64,000 bases of DNA, from NCBI RefSeq assembly GCF_031157835.1, contig NZ_JAVIDR010000019.1:1-64000 (forward strand). Reading direction: 5' to 3'. The notes under the pieces were generated by a model that worked only from the letters and a program-made list of their open reading frames with translations, searched no databases and was not told the DNA's origin. Positions 20,449-29,915 of this stretch are shown one piece after another; the stretch's first letter is position 1; the number at the start of each line of letters is the position of its first letter. This DNA comes from Acinetobacter rudis (GTDB lineage: Bacteria > Pseudomonadota > Gammaproteobacteria > Pseudomonadales > Moraxellaceae). The position numbers and the translations under genes were made by a program.

Positions 20449-22161
20449 ATGTCGGTAGCATTTGATTCAGCACAGACTTTGGCACAGCTAAAGGAAATCG
20501 TTGGTTCACGTTATGTTCTAACCAAAGATCAAGATACACGTCTTTATCGACAAGGGCGACGTTTTGGCGAAGGTAAAGTCTTCGCTGTTGTGAGTCCTGG
20601 GAGCTTATTAGAACAGTGGCAAGTGCTACAAGTCGCAATTGCCGCAGATTGTATTGTGCTGATGCAGGCTGCCAATACCGGATTAACAGGGGGGTCTACC
20701 CCTTTTGGCGATGATTATGATCGTCCAATTCTTTTAATGAGCACTCGACGTTTACAAGTCATTCATGTGATTAATCAAGGTGAACAAGTTTTGTGTTTAG
20801 CTGGGGCAACCTTAGACGCACTAGAAAAACAGCTAGCACCTTATGATCGGGAACCGCATTCGGTGATTGGTTCATCTTGTATTGGTGCATCGGTACTTGG
20901 TGGCGTATGTAACAACTCGGGTGGGGCTTTGGTGCGCCGTGGCCCAGCCTATACTGAATTGGCATTGTATGCTCAAGTAGATGAGCAAGGGCAATTACGA
21001 TTGGTCAATCATTTGGGAATTGAGTTGGGTGATACACCTGAGCAGATTCTCAATAACTTAGAACATAAAAATTTTACTCAAAACGATATTCACAATGACA
21101 CATCTCGTCATGCCTCAGATCCGCGTTATGCACATGATGTCACACAGGTTGATGCAGATACGCCAGCACGATTTAATGCCGATCCAAGTCGTTTATTTGA
21201 GGCCTCTGGTTCAGCAGGTAAAGTTTGTGTGTTTGCAGTACGTTTGGACAGTTTTGAAAAGTTAGCGAGCCAAGTTTTTTATATTGGTAGTAACCAACAA
21301 GATGATTTAACCGCAATACGTCGTTTCCTTTTGACAGATTTACCTCGTTTACCCATCGCAGGTGAATACGTCCATCGGACTGCCTACGATATTGGTGCTG
21401 AGTATGGTAAAGACACCTTTATGTTTATTGAAAAGTTTGGCACCGCTAAGGTACCAGCAGCATTTGCGCTTAAAGATAAAGTTGATGGTGTATTAAGCAA
21501 ATGGGGAATGACGGGTTTTACTGATCGATTTCTACAAATGGTGAGTAAATGGATGCCAATGCATTTACCAGTGCGAATGAATCAATTTCGTGACCGTTAT
21601 GAACATCATTTGATTTTAAGAGTTGAAGATCGAGATGCGGCACAAGTCGAAGCATTTTTAACGCAGTATTTTAAGGCTACAGAACATCAGGGTATGGTTG
21701 ATGGTGATTATTTTCACTGTACAGCAGAAGAAGGGCGTAAAGCATTTTTGCATCGATTTGCAATTGCAGGCGCTGCGATTCGATACCGCGACACACATAG
21801 AAAATACGTTGAAGATATTGTGGCTTTAGACATTGCTTTAGCACGTAATGATCGAGAGTGGTTAGAGCATTTACCTGCCGAACTTGAAGAAGCGATGGTA
21901 CACAAACTGTATTATGGGCATTTTTTATGTCATGTTTTCCATCAGGACTATATTGTGAAAAAAGGTGTAGATCCAATGGCGATGGAGCATGCTATGTGGA
22001 AACTGCTTGACCAACGTGGGGCCGAGTATCCAGCCGAACATAATGTTGGGCATTTATATTTAGCCAAACCTGCACTTAAACAACATTATCAACAACTCGA
22101 CCCATGCAACTGCTTTAATGTTGGTATTGGTCAAACCTCCAAGTTAAAACATTGGCGTTAA
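20449..22161 (+). CDS. dld: Quinone-dependent D-lactate dehydrogenase
   Basis: Dld is a peripheral membrane FAD enzyme that oxidises D-lactate to pyruvate and feeds the quinone pool. The 570-residue product has the N-terminal PCMH-type FAD-binding domain (LMQAANTGLTGGSTPFGDDY about residues 67-86, then GSSCIGASVLGGVCNNSGGA). The C-terminal Dld membrane-binding domain ends with HNVGHLYLAKPALKQHYQQL. It is the last gene of the lactate operon, allowing use of both isomers. Confidence 0.95.
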   Translation: MSVAFDSAQTLAQLKEIVGSRYVLTKDQDTRLYRQGRRFGEGKVFAVVSPGSLLEQWQVLQVAIAADCIVLMQAANTGLTGGSTPFGDDYDRPILLMSTRRLQVIHVINQGEQVLCLAGATLDALEKQLAPYDREPHSVIGSSCIGASVLGGVCNNSGGALVRRGPAYTELALYAQVDEQGQLRLVNHLGIELGDTPEQILNNLEHKNFTQNDIHNDTSRHASDPRYAHDVTQVDADTPARFNADPSRLFEASGSAGKVCVFAVRLDSFEKLASQVFYIGSNQQDDLTAIRRFLLTDLPRLPIAGEYVHRTAYDIGAEYGKDTFMFIEKFGTAKVPAAFALKDKVDGVLSKWGMTGFTDRFLQMVSKWMPMHLPVRMNQFRDRYEHHLILRVEDRDAAQVEAFLTQYFKATEHQGMVDGDYFHCTAEEGRKAFLHRFAIAGAAIRYRDTHRKYVEDIVALDIALARNDREWLEHLPAELEEAMVHKLYYGHFLCHVFHQDYIVKKGVDPMAMEHAMWKLLDQRGAEYPAEHNVGHLYLAKPALKQHYQQLDPCNCFNVGIGQTSKLKHWR

Positions 22162-22164
22162 GGT

Positions 22165-22185
22165 GGTCATGGCTGAGCCATGACC
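22165..22185. terminator. Hairpin between convergent dld and trpA
   Basis: GGTCATGGCT (22165-22174) and AGCCATGACC (22176-22185) form a perfect inverted repeat between two convergent genes. No strong T run follows on either side, so termination efficiency is uncertain. Confidence 0.45.
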
Positions 22186-22202
22186 TGAGCCTTATGCATT
22201 TT

Positions 22203-22985
22203 TCAAGGGTTCTTTAGCGCCGAAGCAAAGTCTTGCACCTGAGCCAATGTGGCGGCGAGGCCTTGTTGAGCAAAAGTCTCCACCAAAGCTGAACCGACGA
22301 TGACTAGATCGGCCTTATGGTTCAGTGCTTGAATCTGAGCTTGATTTTTAATACCAAAACCCACTGCAACAGGAACGTCAAACACGGGCTTGATTTGTTC
22401 AAGGCGTTTTTCCAGTTGTGCGATCTTTAGGCTACCTCCGGTTAAGCCTGTAGCCGAAACATAATATAAAAAGCCCTCAGCTTGCGCGGCGATCTGTTTT
22501 AAGCGTGGGGCAGGTGTAGTTGGGGCTGCCATAGAAATGCATTGGATGTTTTTTGCACCAAGCACCGATTTAAACTGTGTTTGATATTCGAGTGGCGCAT
22601 CTACGATTAGGATCGCATCAAGGATATTTTCTGTTTCCGCAGCCAGTTTTTCAATGCCATATTGCAAGATCGGGTTGAGATAAGTCATGAGTACCATAGG
22701 TGTTTTGGTATCTTTTTCTCGTACAGCACGTAATAGTTCTACGGTTTTAGCAACTGTTTGTCCTGCATTTAAGGCACGGGCATGTGCCGCTTGAATCACC
22801 TCTCCGTCTGCGACGGGATCAGAAAAAGCAACACCAACCTCAATAATATCTGCACCTGCAGCACCAAGCTGACTGAATAAATCAACACTTGCAGAGAAAT
22901 CTGGATCACCTGCAGTGAAGTAACAGACTAAACCACTTTGCTGTTGCTGCTTGAGTTGTTTCAATTTTTGCGTTAAACGATTCAT
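22203..22985 (-). CDS. trpA: Tryptophan synthase alpha chain
   Basis: TrpA cleaves indole-3-glycerol phosphate to indole, which is channelled to TrpB. The 260-residue TIM barrel has the catalytic Glu in [15 protein letters not shown], where family members usually read LG.PFSDP, and a second catalytic Asp in VDAPLEY. The phosphate-binding loop is GFGIKNQAQ. It overlaps trpB by 4 bases. Confidence 0.95.
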   Translation of the reverse strand: MNRLTQKLKQLKQQQQSGLVCYFTAGDPDFSASVDLFSQLGAAGADIIEVGVAFSDPVADGEVIQAAHARALNAGQTVAKTVELLRAVREKDTKTPMVLMTYLNPILQYGIEKLAAETENILDAILIVDAPLEYQTQFKSVLGAKNIQCISMAAPTTPAPRLKQIAAQAEGFLYYVSATGLTGGSLKIAQLEKRLEQIKPVFDVPVAVGFGIKNQAQIQALNHKADLVIVGSALVETFAQQGLAATLAQVQDFASALKNP

Positions 22986-24190
22986 TGGGCTGCTCCTGCA
23001 AGATAGGCTTTGACAGTGGATAAGTCCTTGTCACCACGGCCACTGATGTTAACGATAATAATTTGTTCAGGCTGCATGGTCTTCGCCAGTTTTAGGGCAT
23101 GGGCAACGGCATGTGAGCTTTCTAAGGCAGGGATAATGCCTTCTTGTCGTGTTAAGATTTGAAAGGCCTGCACAGCTTCATCATCAGTAGCAGCAACATA
23201 GTTGATACGACCTGATTCAGCGAGTAGACAGTGTTCGGGACCAACCCCTGGATAATCTAATCCTGCTGATATTGAATGACCTTCAATAATTTGCCCATCA
23301 GGGTCTTGCAATAAATAAGTCATATTGCCGTGTAATACACCCACTTTACCTTTTGAAATTGAGGCCGCATGTTGATCGTGTTGTAAGCCTTTACCACCCG
23401 CTTCAACGCAGTACATGTGGACATCAAGATCGGGTAAGAAAGGATGCATCAGCCCCAAAGCATTGGAACCGCCACCAACGCAAGCGACCAAGGCATCAGG
23501 AAGTCGGTTTTCATGTTGCAAGATTTGTGTTTTTGCCTCAATGCCAATAATTTTCTGAAATTCCCTAACGATGGTCGGATAGGGATGTGGGCCTGCACCT
23601 GTACCGAGTAAGTAGTAGGTGTCGTCAGCATGATTAATCCAGTCCCGTAAAGCTTCGTTCATGGCATCTTTTAAGGTGCCACGACCTTCACTGACACTTT
23701 TGACCTCGGCACCAAGCAGTTGCATGCGATCAACATTCATTTGCTGACGACGAATGTCGGTTTCACCCATATAAATGGTGCATTGCATTTTAAACAGTGC
23801 ACATACCGTTGCTGTAGCAACCCCATGTTGGCCTGCACCTGTTTCCGCGATGATGCGGGTTTTACCCATATGTTTTGCCAGTAAGATTTGTCCTACGCAG
23901 TTATTGATCTTATGCGCACCTGTATGGCTAAGATCTTCACGCTTGAGATAAATCTTTGCTCCACCTGCATATGCTGTTAGATTTTTTGCAAAGAAAAGTG
24001 GGCTTGGACGACCAACATAATCAGTTAAGATGCGTTTATATTCATCCCAAAATTCGGGTTGATGACGAAGGTTTTCCCATGCTTGTTGCAACGCTTGCAA
24101 TGCAGGCATGAGTACTTCTGGCATATAGCAGCCACCAAATGAACCAAAAAAACCCGATACGTCTGGGCCGTCACCAATATATGTTGTCAT
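22982..24190 (-). CDS. trpB: Tryptophan synthase beta chain
   Basis: TrpB is the PLP enzyme joining indole and serine to make tryptophan. The 402-residue product has the PLP lysine in [14 protein letters not shown] sequence ([10 protein letters not shown], about residues 87-96). The phosphate-binding GGGSNALG and the [17 protein letters not shown] opening are also present. It is transcribed away from the LysR-type gene and together with trpA. The separate trpBA unit with a divergent LysR gene is the arrangement known from Pseudomonas. Confidence 0.96.
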   Translation of the reverse strand: MTTYIGDGPDVSGFFGSFGGCYMPEVLMPALQALQQAWENLRHQPEFWDEYKRILTDYVGRPSPLFFAKNLTAYAGGAKIYLKREDLSHTGAHKINNCVGQILLAKHMGKTRIIAETGAGQHGVATATVCALFKMQCTIYMGETDIRRQQMNVDRMQLLGAEVKSVSEGRGTLKDAMNEALRDWINHADDTYYLLGTGAGPHPYPTIVREFQKIIGIEAKTQILQHENRLPDALVACVGGGSNALGLMHPFLPDLDVHMYCVEAGGKGLQHDQHAASISKGKVGVLHGNMTYLLQDPDGQIIEGHSISAGLDYPGVGPEHCLLAESGRINYVAATDDEAVQAFQILTRQEGIIPALESSHAVAHALKLAKTMQPEQIIIVNISGRGDKDLSTVKAYLAGAAQ

Positions 24191-24291
24191 CTTATTTACT
24201 CAAGAACTGCAATGGCTTTTATCTTAGAGGACTTACATTGCCTTGATAATTGATATATTTTAACCTTGAGATGTTAGAAAAATTCACAGCT

Positions 24292-25176
24292 ATGAAGCGT
24301 AAAAAACTACCTCCCTTAAATTCACTTAAGGCATTTGAAGCGGTGGCGAGACATCAAAGTTTTAGTTTGGCCGCTGACGAGTTATGTGTCACACACAGTG
24401 CCATGAGTCATCAGATTAAATTGTTGGAACAATGGCTCGATCGTAAATTGTTTATTCGACATGCTTCTACGATTTCATTGACCCCAGAGGCAGAACAGCT
24501 ACTATCGATTTGTTCTAACTTTTTTAATGATTTGGAGCAATGTATTGCCGATCTAACGCGTAAAGCTGTGGATGTGGAAATTGTGATTGGTGCTGCACAT
24601 AGTTTTATGGCCAATTGGTTGATACCACGTCTAGAAAAATTTGAGTCGGCTCACCCTCATGTGCAGATTAAATTGATGACTTGTGATGATTACAAGTTAT
24701 TAGAAACCGAAAAAATAGATATTTTTATTGGCAGTTTAAAATCTGATACTGTCCTTCCACAGCGCATAGAACAATCAATTTTATTTCCAGATTATATGGG
24801 GCCTATTTGTAATGCTACAGCCTATCCTTTAACTCAAATTGAAGATATTTTTCATGCTCCTTTATTGCATACCCAATCGAACCGCAATGCTTGGAGTATT
24901 TGGATGAATAAACTTGGTATTACAACCACACAAGTCAAAAATGAACGTTATTTTGATCGTCTCAATTTAATGGTTGAGGCTGCTGTTTCTGGTTTAGGCG
25001 TGGCAATTGCCCCTCAACTCTTGGTTGAAAAAGAGATTTTAAGTGGACGAATAATTGCACCTTTTGGTTTTGTTTATTGTGATTATAGTTTTTATGCACT
25101 GACAAGAAAAAAAGCGGATGCAGAGTGTGTACAAGTGGTTGAGTGGTTGCAAGCTGAAGCACAGCAACTCGGTTAA
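24292..25176 (+). CDS. LysR-family regulator, TrpI/GcvA-like
   Basis: The product is about 294 residues. The winged helix-turn-helix (about residues 5-64: LPPLNSLKAFEAVARHQSFS then AADELCVTHSAMSHQIKLLE) opens like GcvA and TrpI. A LysR substrate domain follows. It is divergent from trpBA with a 100-base gap, as trpI is in Pseudomonas, so activation of trpBA by indoleglycerol phosphate is a reasonable inference. The start is uncertain: TTG 24250, ATG 24271 and ATG 24292 are all in frame. The last fits the family length best. Confidence 0.8.
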   Translation: MKRKKLPPLNSLKAFEAVARHQSFSLAADELCVTHSAMSHQIKLLEQWLDRKLFIRHASTISLTPEAEQLLSICSNFFNDLEQCIADLTRKAVDVEIVIGAAHSFMANWLIPRLEKFESAHPHVQIKLMTCDDYKLLETEKIDIFIGSLKSDTVLPQRIEQSILFPDYMGPICNATAYPLTQIEDIFHAPLLHTQSNRNAWSIWMNKLGITTTQVKNERYFDRLNLMVEAAVSGLGVAIAPQLLVEKEILSGRIIAPFGFVYCDYSFYALTRKKADAECVQVVEWLQAEAQQLG

Positions 25177-25220
25177 TTACTATTAAGTGACCAAAAGAAT
25201 CATGAGTGAGAGCGGTCAAT

Positions 25221-25237
25221 CTTAATCCGATCTTAAG
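25221..25237 (+). promoter_or_regulatory. PmrA/QseB-type response-regulator box
   Basis: CTTAAT (25221-25226), five bases, then CTTAAG (25232-25237). This is the direct-repeat pattern with 11-base period bound by OmpR-family regulators of the PmrA/QseB type. It lies about 50 bases before the RND efflux operon, whose last two genes encode such a regulator and its kinase. Autoregulation is therefore likely. Confidence 0.65.
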
Positions 25238-25284
25238 AAGTTAATTTTACCCTCGTTGAGAAAATCTTTTCGGGGGTGAGGTTA

Positions 25285-26505
25285 GTGAGTCAGCAAGTAA
25301 GTGTACTGGGTAATAAAAAACTGTTATTTGCCATTGGCACATTGGCTGTGGTCATCGTTGCGATTTGGTTGGGCAGTCGCTTACTGTCAAATAACAATAA
25401 AGAGACAGCAGCTGTAGAAAATGAGACAACAGCTGCGATCAGCGCCGATCCATCAGGCAATCAGATCTTAATCTCTCCCCAACAAATCAAGCAGGTTGGG
25501 ATACAGCTACAAAGTTTGGGCCAACCCAGTTCAGATATACAAGCGACTTTGGCTCTACAAGGTCAAGCACAGTGGTCACCGACAAGTAAAGTGGTGTTGA
25601 CTAGCCCAGTCTCTGGTGTGGTTCAGCAAGTATTGGTACAACCTTTGGCAACCATTGCACGAAATAGCAATGTACTGACGGTCAGTAGTCCAGAGCTCAT
25701 TCAAATTCAAAATGACATTTTGCAAATTCAAGCACAGCAACAGTTAGCTGTGCAGACTTTGGCGCGGGAAAGAAAACTGTTTGCTGAAGGAATTATTGCG
25801 GAAAAAAGGGTGCAAGAAGCGCAAAACCAAATGCAACGACTGAGTATAGACCTTGCGGCAAAACAACGTATGTTGCAGTTTATGGGTGGCAATAGTGGCA
25901 ATGGCCTAAGCTCGGTGGTCTATGTGAAAAGCCCTGCCAGCGGTAGCGTTGAAAGTCTACAAGTCTCTGCAGGTCAGTATGTTGAAACAGGTGCAGTACT
26001 TGGGCAGTTGGTAAATAGCGACTTGCCTTTACAGTTGGTATTGCAAGCCAGTTTGGCAGATAGCCAATATATTCACATTGGGGACAGTGTCAAAGTTGAA
26101 GGCTGTGAGATCACAGGTCAGGTACAAAAAATTGCCCCTGCACTGGCAGGCAATACTCAAACGCAAAATGTGATTGTGCAGATGAATGCTAATCATCGCT
26201 GTCTACAGGTGCAACAGTTTGTGAAAGCGCAGCTACAAAGTCATAACCCGACTGCAAGAGCGGCTTGGACTGTACCAAGCACAGCACTGACTTTAAAAGA
26301 GGGTAAAAACATCGTCTTTGTGCACAACCAAAATGGTTTTGCTGCAATACCCGTAGAAGTGGTGGGCAATAATCAACAACACAGCTACATCACCGCAACT
26401 GCACTAAAACCAGGTATGAATATCGCCATCAGTGGTGTTGAACGACTCAAAGCGGTTTGGTCAGGCTTTGGTGCCGAGCAAGCACCTACTGCCGCAGCGC
26501 AATGA
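25285..26505 (+). CDS. Heavy-metal RND efflux periplasmic adaptor (CzcB family)
   Basis: This is a membrane-fusion protein that links the inner-membrane pump to the outer-membrane channel. The product is about 406 residues with one N-terminal membrane helix (KKLLFAIGTLAVVIVAIWLG). A barrel-sandwich lipoyl-like half (TSPVSGVVQQVLVQPL), a helical hairpin (about 135-190) and beta-barrel domains (YVKSPASGSVESLQVSAGQY) follow. It lacks the His-rich N-terminus of some CzcB proteins. The start is GTG at 25285, after GGGGGTGAGG; GTG at 25276 is an alternative. It is the first gene of the operon. Confidence 0.85.
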   Translation: MSQQVSVLGNKKLLFAIGTLAVVIVAIWLGSRLLSNNNKETAAVENETTAAISADPSGNQILISPQQIKQVGIQLQSLGQPSSDIQATLALQGQAQWSPTSKVVLTSPVSGVVQQVLVQPLATIARNSNVLTVSSPELIQIQNDILQIQAQQQLAVQTLARERKLFAEGIIAEKRVQEAQNQMQRLSIDLAAKQRMLQFMGGNSGNGLSSVVYVKSPASGSVESLQVSAGQYVETGAVLGQLVNSDLPLQLVLQASLADSQYIHIGDSVKVEGCEITGQVQKIAPALAGNTQTQNVIVQMNANHRCLQVQQFVKAQLQSHNPTARAAWTVPSTALTLKEGKNIVFVHNQNGFAAIPVEVVGNNQQHSYITATALKPGMNIAISGVERLKAVWSGFGAEQAPTAAAQ

Positions 26506-26515
26506 GGCTAAGCAC

Positions 26516-29500
26516 ATGTTGAAACGTATCATTGCATTTTCACTGAGCCAACGCATCTTAATCTTATTGATCGGGCTTGCAGTTTGTGTGGCGGGTTATC
26601 TGGCCTTTACCAAACTCCCCATCGATGCTTTTCCTGATGTATCAAGTACCCAAGTTCAAATTGTGATGAAGTCACCTGGCATGACACCCGAAGAGGTAGA
26701 GAGTCGGATTGTGGTGCCGATTGAACAAGAAATGCTGGGGATTCCTCATCAAACTGTGCTGCGCTCACAGTCCAAATATGCCATTGCCATCATTACTTTA
26801 GACTTTGCTGAAGGAACCGATCCTTATTGGGCTCGACAACAAGTGAATGAACGCCTAAGTGGAGTCATGTCTGCATTGCCAAGCAGTGCTTCGGGGGGGA
26901 TTGCACCGATGACCACACCGTTGGGTGAGTCATTTATGTTTACTTTGCATGGCCCACTCAGCGATATGGAAAAACGCACGTTACTTGACCGTGTAATTCG
27001 TCCACAGCTGCGTAAAATTGAGGGTGTGGCCGATGTGAATGCCTTGGGCGGTTTGGTGCGTACTTTTGAAGTTACACCAAACTTAGATGCTTTGGCGGCG
27101 CGTGGTTTATCGCTTAATCAGTTACAACAAGCCATTGAACTTAATAACGCCAGTGATGGTGCAGGACGACTCAATGAAAACGGCGAATCGCTGTTGATTC
27201 GTAGTGATAGTCGCGTCAGTAACTTGGCAGAATTAGGCGATATTATTGTTTCAAACAATCAAGGGACTTTGGTTCAGGTCAAAGATGTTGCAACCGTCCA
27301 TACGGGAGCTTTAACCCGTTATGGTGCAGTAACCGAAAATGGTCAAGGCGAAGCGGTTGAAGGTATCGTGCTCAGTTTAAAAGGGGCCAATGCACGACAA
27401 GTGGTACAACATGTGCGTGAGCACCTACAAGAGATTGAAAAAACCTTACCTGCAGGCACCACCATTGAGCCATTTTATGACCGTGGTGAGTTGGTCAATC
27501 GTGCTATTCATACTGTGAGTAAGACACTGTTTGAAGCCATTGTTTTGGTGTTGATTTTATTGCTGTTATTTTTGGGAAATTTGCGTTCGGCCTTGGTGGT
27601 CGCTGCAATCTTGCCACTCTCGGCACTGAGTACTTTTCTTATGATGCGTCAGTTTGGTTTAAGTGCCAACTTGATGTCTCTAGGAGGACTCACCATTGCG
27701 ATTGGTCTGTTGGTCGATGCTGCCGTAGTGGTTGTGGAAAATATTGAGATGCAATTGGCTGATGCGCATGAGTCCAAACATCGTTCGTTTTTACCAGCAC
27801 TCAATGTGATTTACCGTGCAGTTTGTGAAGTGTCGGTGCCTGTAACAGCAGGGATGATCATCATTATGTTGGTGTTTATTCCACTCATGACCCTTGAGGG
27901 TCTGGAAGGCAAACTATTTTCACCTGTTGCTTTAACAATCGTCTTTGCGCTATCGAGCTCATTGATTTTCTCCTTAACGATTATTCCTGTGCTGTGTTCT
28001 TTTTTCCTCAAGTCTCAAGCTCACCACACTCCGTTTGTGGTGCGTAAACTAGAGGCAGGGTATAGCAAAATTTTAAATGCGAGCCTTGCCAATCCGAAAA
28101 AAGTTTATGTTATGGCAGGTGCTGCCTTACTGGTGGCGGTGTTGATCTTTCCTTTCATTGGTAAATCTTTTATGCCTACCATGGATGAAGGCGATACCAT
28201 CTTACAGTTGGAAAAAATCCCTTCGATTAGCCTGCAAAACTCGATTGAGCTGGACTTAGATATTCAAAAGCGCATCTTAAAGCAAGTACCTGAAGTTAAA
28301 CGTATTGTGGCACGTACTGGATCAGATGAACTTGGACTAGACCCAATGGGTTTAAACGAAACGGATAGTTTTATTGTGCTTAAACCACAAGATCAGTGGA
28401 AGGGTCAAAGCAAGGAACAGATTTTAGAAAAAATTCGTCATGTTTTGGTCGATGTTCCTGGGGTGAACCTCACTTTTAGTCAACCCATTGAAATGCGAAC
28501 GTCCGAGATGCTCTCTGGGGTACGTGGTGACCTTGCGGTAAAAATCTTTGGTACAGACCTCGATAAACTCAATGAGTTATCTAAACAGATCGCAGGGATT
28601 TTACAGGGGATTGAAGGTAGTGAAGATGTCATGACCTTGGAAAACTCTGGGGTGCAATATCAAGAGCTACGTGTACGCCGTGATATGGCAGTGCGCAATC
28701 AACTCGATAGCCAAAACATCCAAGCACAGCTTAAGACCTTGATTGAAGGCAAAGAGATTGGTTCGATTATTGAGCAGGGGCGTCCTGTCCCATTGATGAT
28801 GAAAGGTGATCCTGCTTTAAGTCAATCTAGCTTTAACTTATCCAATATTGCCTTACCTGTGGAAAATGCTGCGGCAGTACCACTACAGTCTTTGGCCGAA
28901 ATGGTTAAGACCGAAGGTGTAGTGAAGATTGATCGTGAAAATGCGTCACGGATGTCAGTAGTGCGTTCTAACGTGCGCGATCGTGACTTGGTCGGGTTTG
29001 TTGATGAAGCCAAACAAGCTGTGGCGGAAAAAGTCCAATTACCCGCAGGCTATAGTTTGAAATGGGGCGGCCAGTTTGAAAACCAACAACGTGCCGCAGC
29101 GCGCTTGATGTTGGTGGTGCCAGCCGCATTGACCATGATTTTCTTCTTGTTGTTTACCACCTTAGGTTCGGTACGCCAAGCAGTCTTGGTTTTTGCCAAT
29201 ATTCCCTTTGCCTTGATTGGTGGGGTAGTGGCCTTAGCCATCACAGGTGAATATCTGTCTGTACCTGCATCGGTGGGCTTTATTGCGCTCATGGGCATTG
29301 CCGTACTAAATGGTCTAGTGATGATTGGTTACTTTAACCAGTTGATTGCCCGAGGTATTGAGATCGAAGAAGTGGTGCGTGAAGGGGCGATGCGCCGTTT
29401 ACGTCCAGTGATGATGACAGCCAGTATTGCAGCATTAGGTCTGATTCCATTGCTGTTTACTACAGGGCCTGGGGCTGAGATTCAACGTCCACTGGCGATT

Positions 29501-29599
29501 GTGGTGATTGGTGGCCTGATCTCTTGTACTTTGTTGACTTTGATTTTGTTACCCAATCTGTTTAAAAAATTTGGTTTAGCGCGAGATCATCATGACTGA
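26516..29599 (+). CDS. Heavy-metal RND efflux pump (CzcA family, HME-RND)
   Basis: A 1027-residue proton-driven inner-membrane transporter with twelve predicted membrane helices and two large periplasmic loops. Family marks include the N-terminal TKLPIDAFPDVSSTQVQI, DFAEGTDPYWARQQVNERL and FMPTMDEGDT. The helix-4 motif reads IAIGLLVDAAVVVVEN, with Ala395, Asp401 and Glu408. Classic CzcA has Asp at the first position, so the ion specificity may not be Co/Zn/Cd. The start is ATG 26516 with GAGG 8 bases upstream. An upstream in-frame start would overlap the adaptor gene. Confidence 0.9.
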   Translation: MLKRIIAFSLSQRILILLIGLAVCVAGYLAFTKLPIDAFPDVSSTQVQIVMKSPGMTPEEVESRIVVPIEQEMLGIPHQTVLRSQSKYAIAIITLDFAEGTDPYWARQQVNERLSGVMSALPSSASGGIAPMTTPLGESFMFTLHGPLSDMEKRTLLDRVIRPQLRKIEGVADVNALGGLVRTFEVTPNLDALAARGLSLNQLQQAIELNNASDGAGRLNENGESLLIRSDSRVSNLAELGDIIVSNNQGTLVQVKDVATVHTGALTRYGAVTENGQGEAVEGIVLSLKGANARQVVQHVREHLQEIEKTLPAGTTIEPFYDRGELVNRAIHTVSKTLFEAIVLVLILLLLFLGNLRSALVVAAILPLSALSTFLMMRQFGLSANLMSLGGLTIAIGLLVDAAVVVVENIEMQLADAHESKHRSFLPALNVIYRAVCEVSVPVTAGMIIIMLVFIPLMTLEGLEGKLFSPVALTIVFALSSSLIFSLTIIPVLCSFFLKSQAHHTPFVVRKLEAGYSKILNASLANPKKVYVMAGAALLVAVLIFPFIGKSFMPTMDEGDTILQLEKIPSISLQNSIELDLDIQKRILKQVPEVKRIVARTGSDELGLDPMGLNETDSFIVLKPQDQWKGQSKEQILEKIRHVLVDVPGVNLTFSQPIEMRTSEMLSGVRGDLAVKIFGTDLDKLNELSKQIAGILQGIEGSEDVMTLENSGVQYQELRVRRDMAVRNQLDSQNIQAQLKTLIEGKEIGSIIEQGRPVPLMMKGDPALSQSSFNLSNIALPVENAAAVPLQSLAEMVKTEGVVKIDRENASRMSVVRSNVRDRDLVGFVDEAKQAVAEKVQLPAGYSLKWGGQFENQQRAAARLMLVVPAALTMIFFLLFTTLGSVRQAVLVFANIPFALIGGVVALAITGEYLSVPASVGFIALMGIAVLNGLVMIGYFNQLIARGIEIEEVVREGAMRRLRPVMMTASIAALGLIPLLFTTGPGAEIQRPLAIVVIGGLISCTLLTLILLPNLFKKFGLARDHHD

Positions 29600-29915
29600 A
29601 ATGTGCCAACTCTCTATTAATGTGTCGAGTGATATTGTCGAAGAATTGATGAGCCATCTCTGGCTAATTCCTGAGCTGGTCACAGGCTGTACTTGTGTGC
29701 CAGCACGCGGCTTTGGTCGTCGTCAGCATTATCGCAATGTGCAAGAAAAAATCCGTGGAGCGACTGAGCGTAACCTAATCTTGATGATTTTACCGCAAGC
29801 TTCCGTCTCTTTGGTTTTAGAGCATATTAAGCAAAAATTTAAAGCAAGCGACTGTTTCTACTGGGTACTCCCCACGTTGACCTCTGGCTATGCAAGCCAA
29901 GGAGTACTGGACTAA
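29592..29915 (+). CDS. DUF3240 protein in the RND operon
   Basis: A 107-residue soluble protein matching DUF3240, a small family usually found inside heavy-metal RND operons. It has a ferredoxin-like, PII-like alpha/beta pattern. The features seen are TGCTCVPARGFGRRQHYRNV near residues 32-51 and a C-terminal FKASDCFYWVLPTLTSGYAS. The two Cys at the first motif could contact metal, which is inference. It overlaps the pump gene by 8 bases and the channel gene by 1 base. Confidence 0.8.
   Translation: MTEMCQLSINVSSDIVEELMSHLWLIPELVTGCTCVPARGFGRRQHYRNVQEKIRGATERNLILMILPQASVSLVLEHIKQKFKASDCFYWVLPTLTSGYASQGVLD

Noticed and set aside
26432..26515. N-terminal extension of the RND pump by 28 residues
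   Set aside because: It would overlap the adaptor gene in another frame. RND pumps start directly before the first membrane helix, as with ATG 26516.
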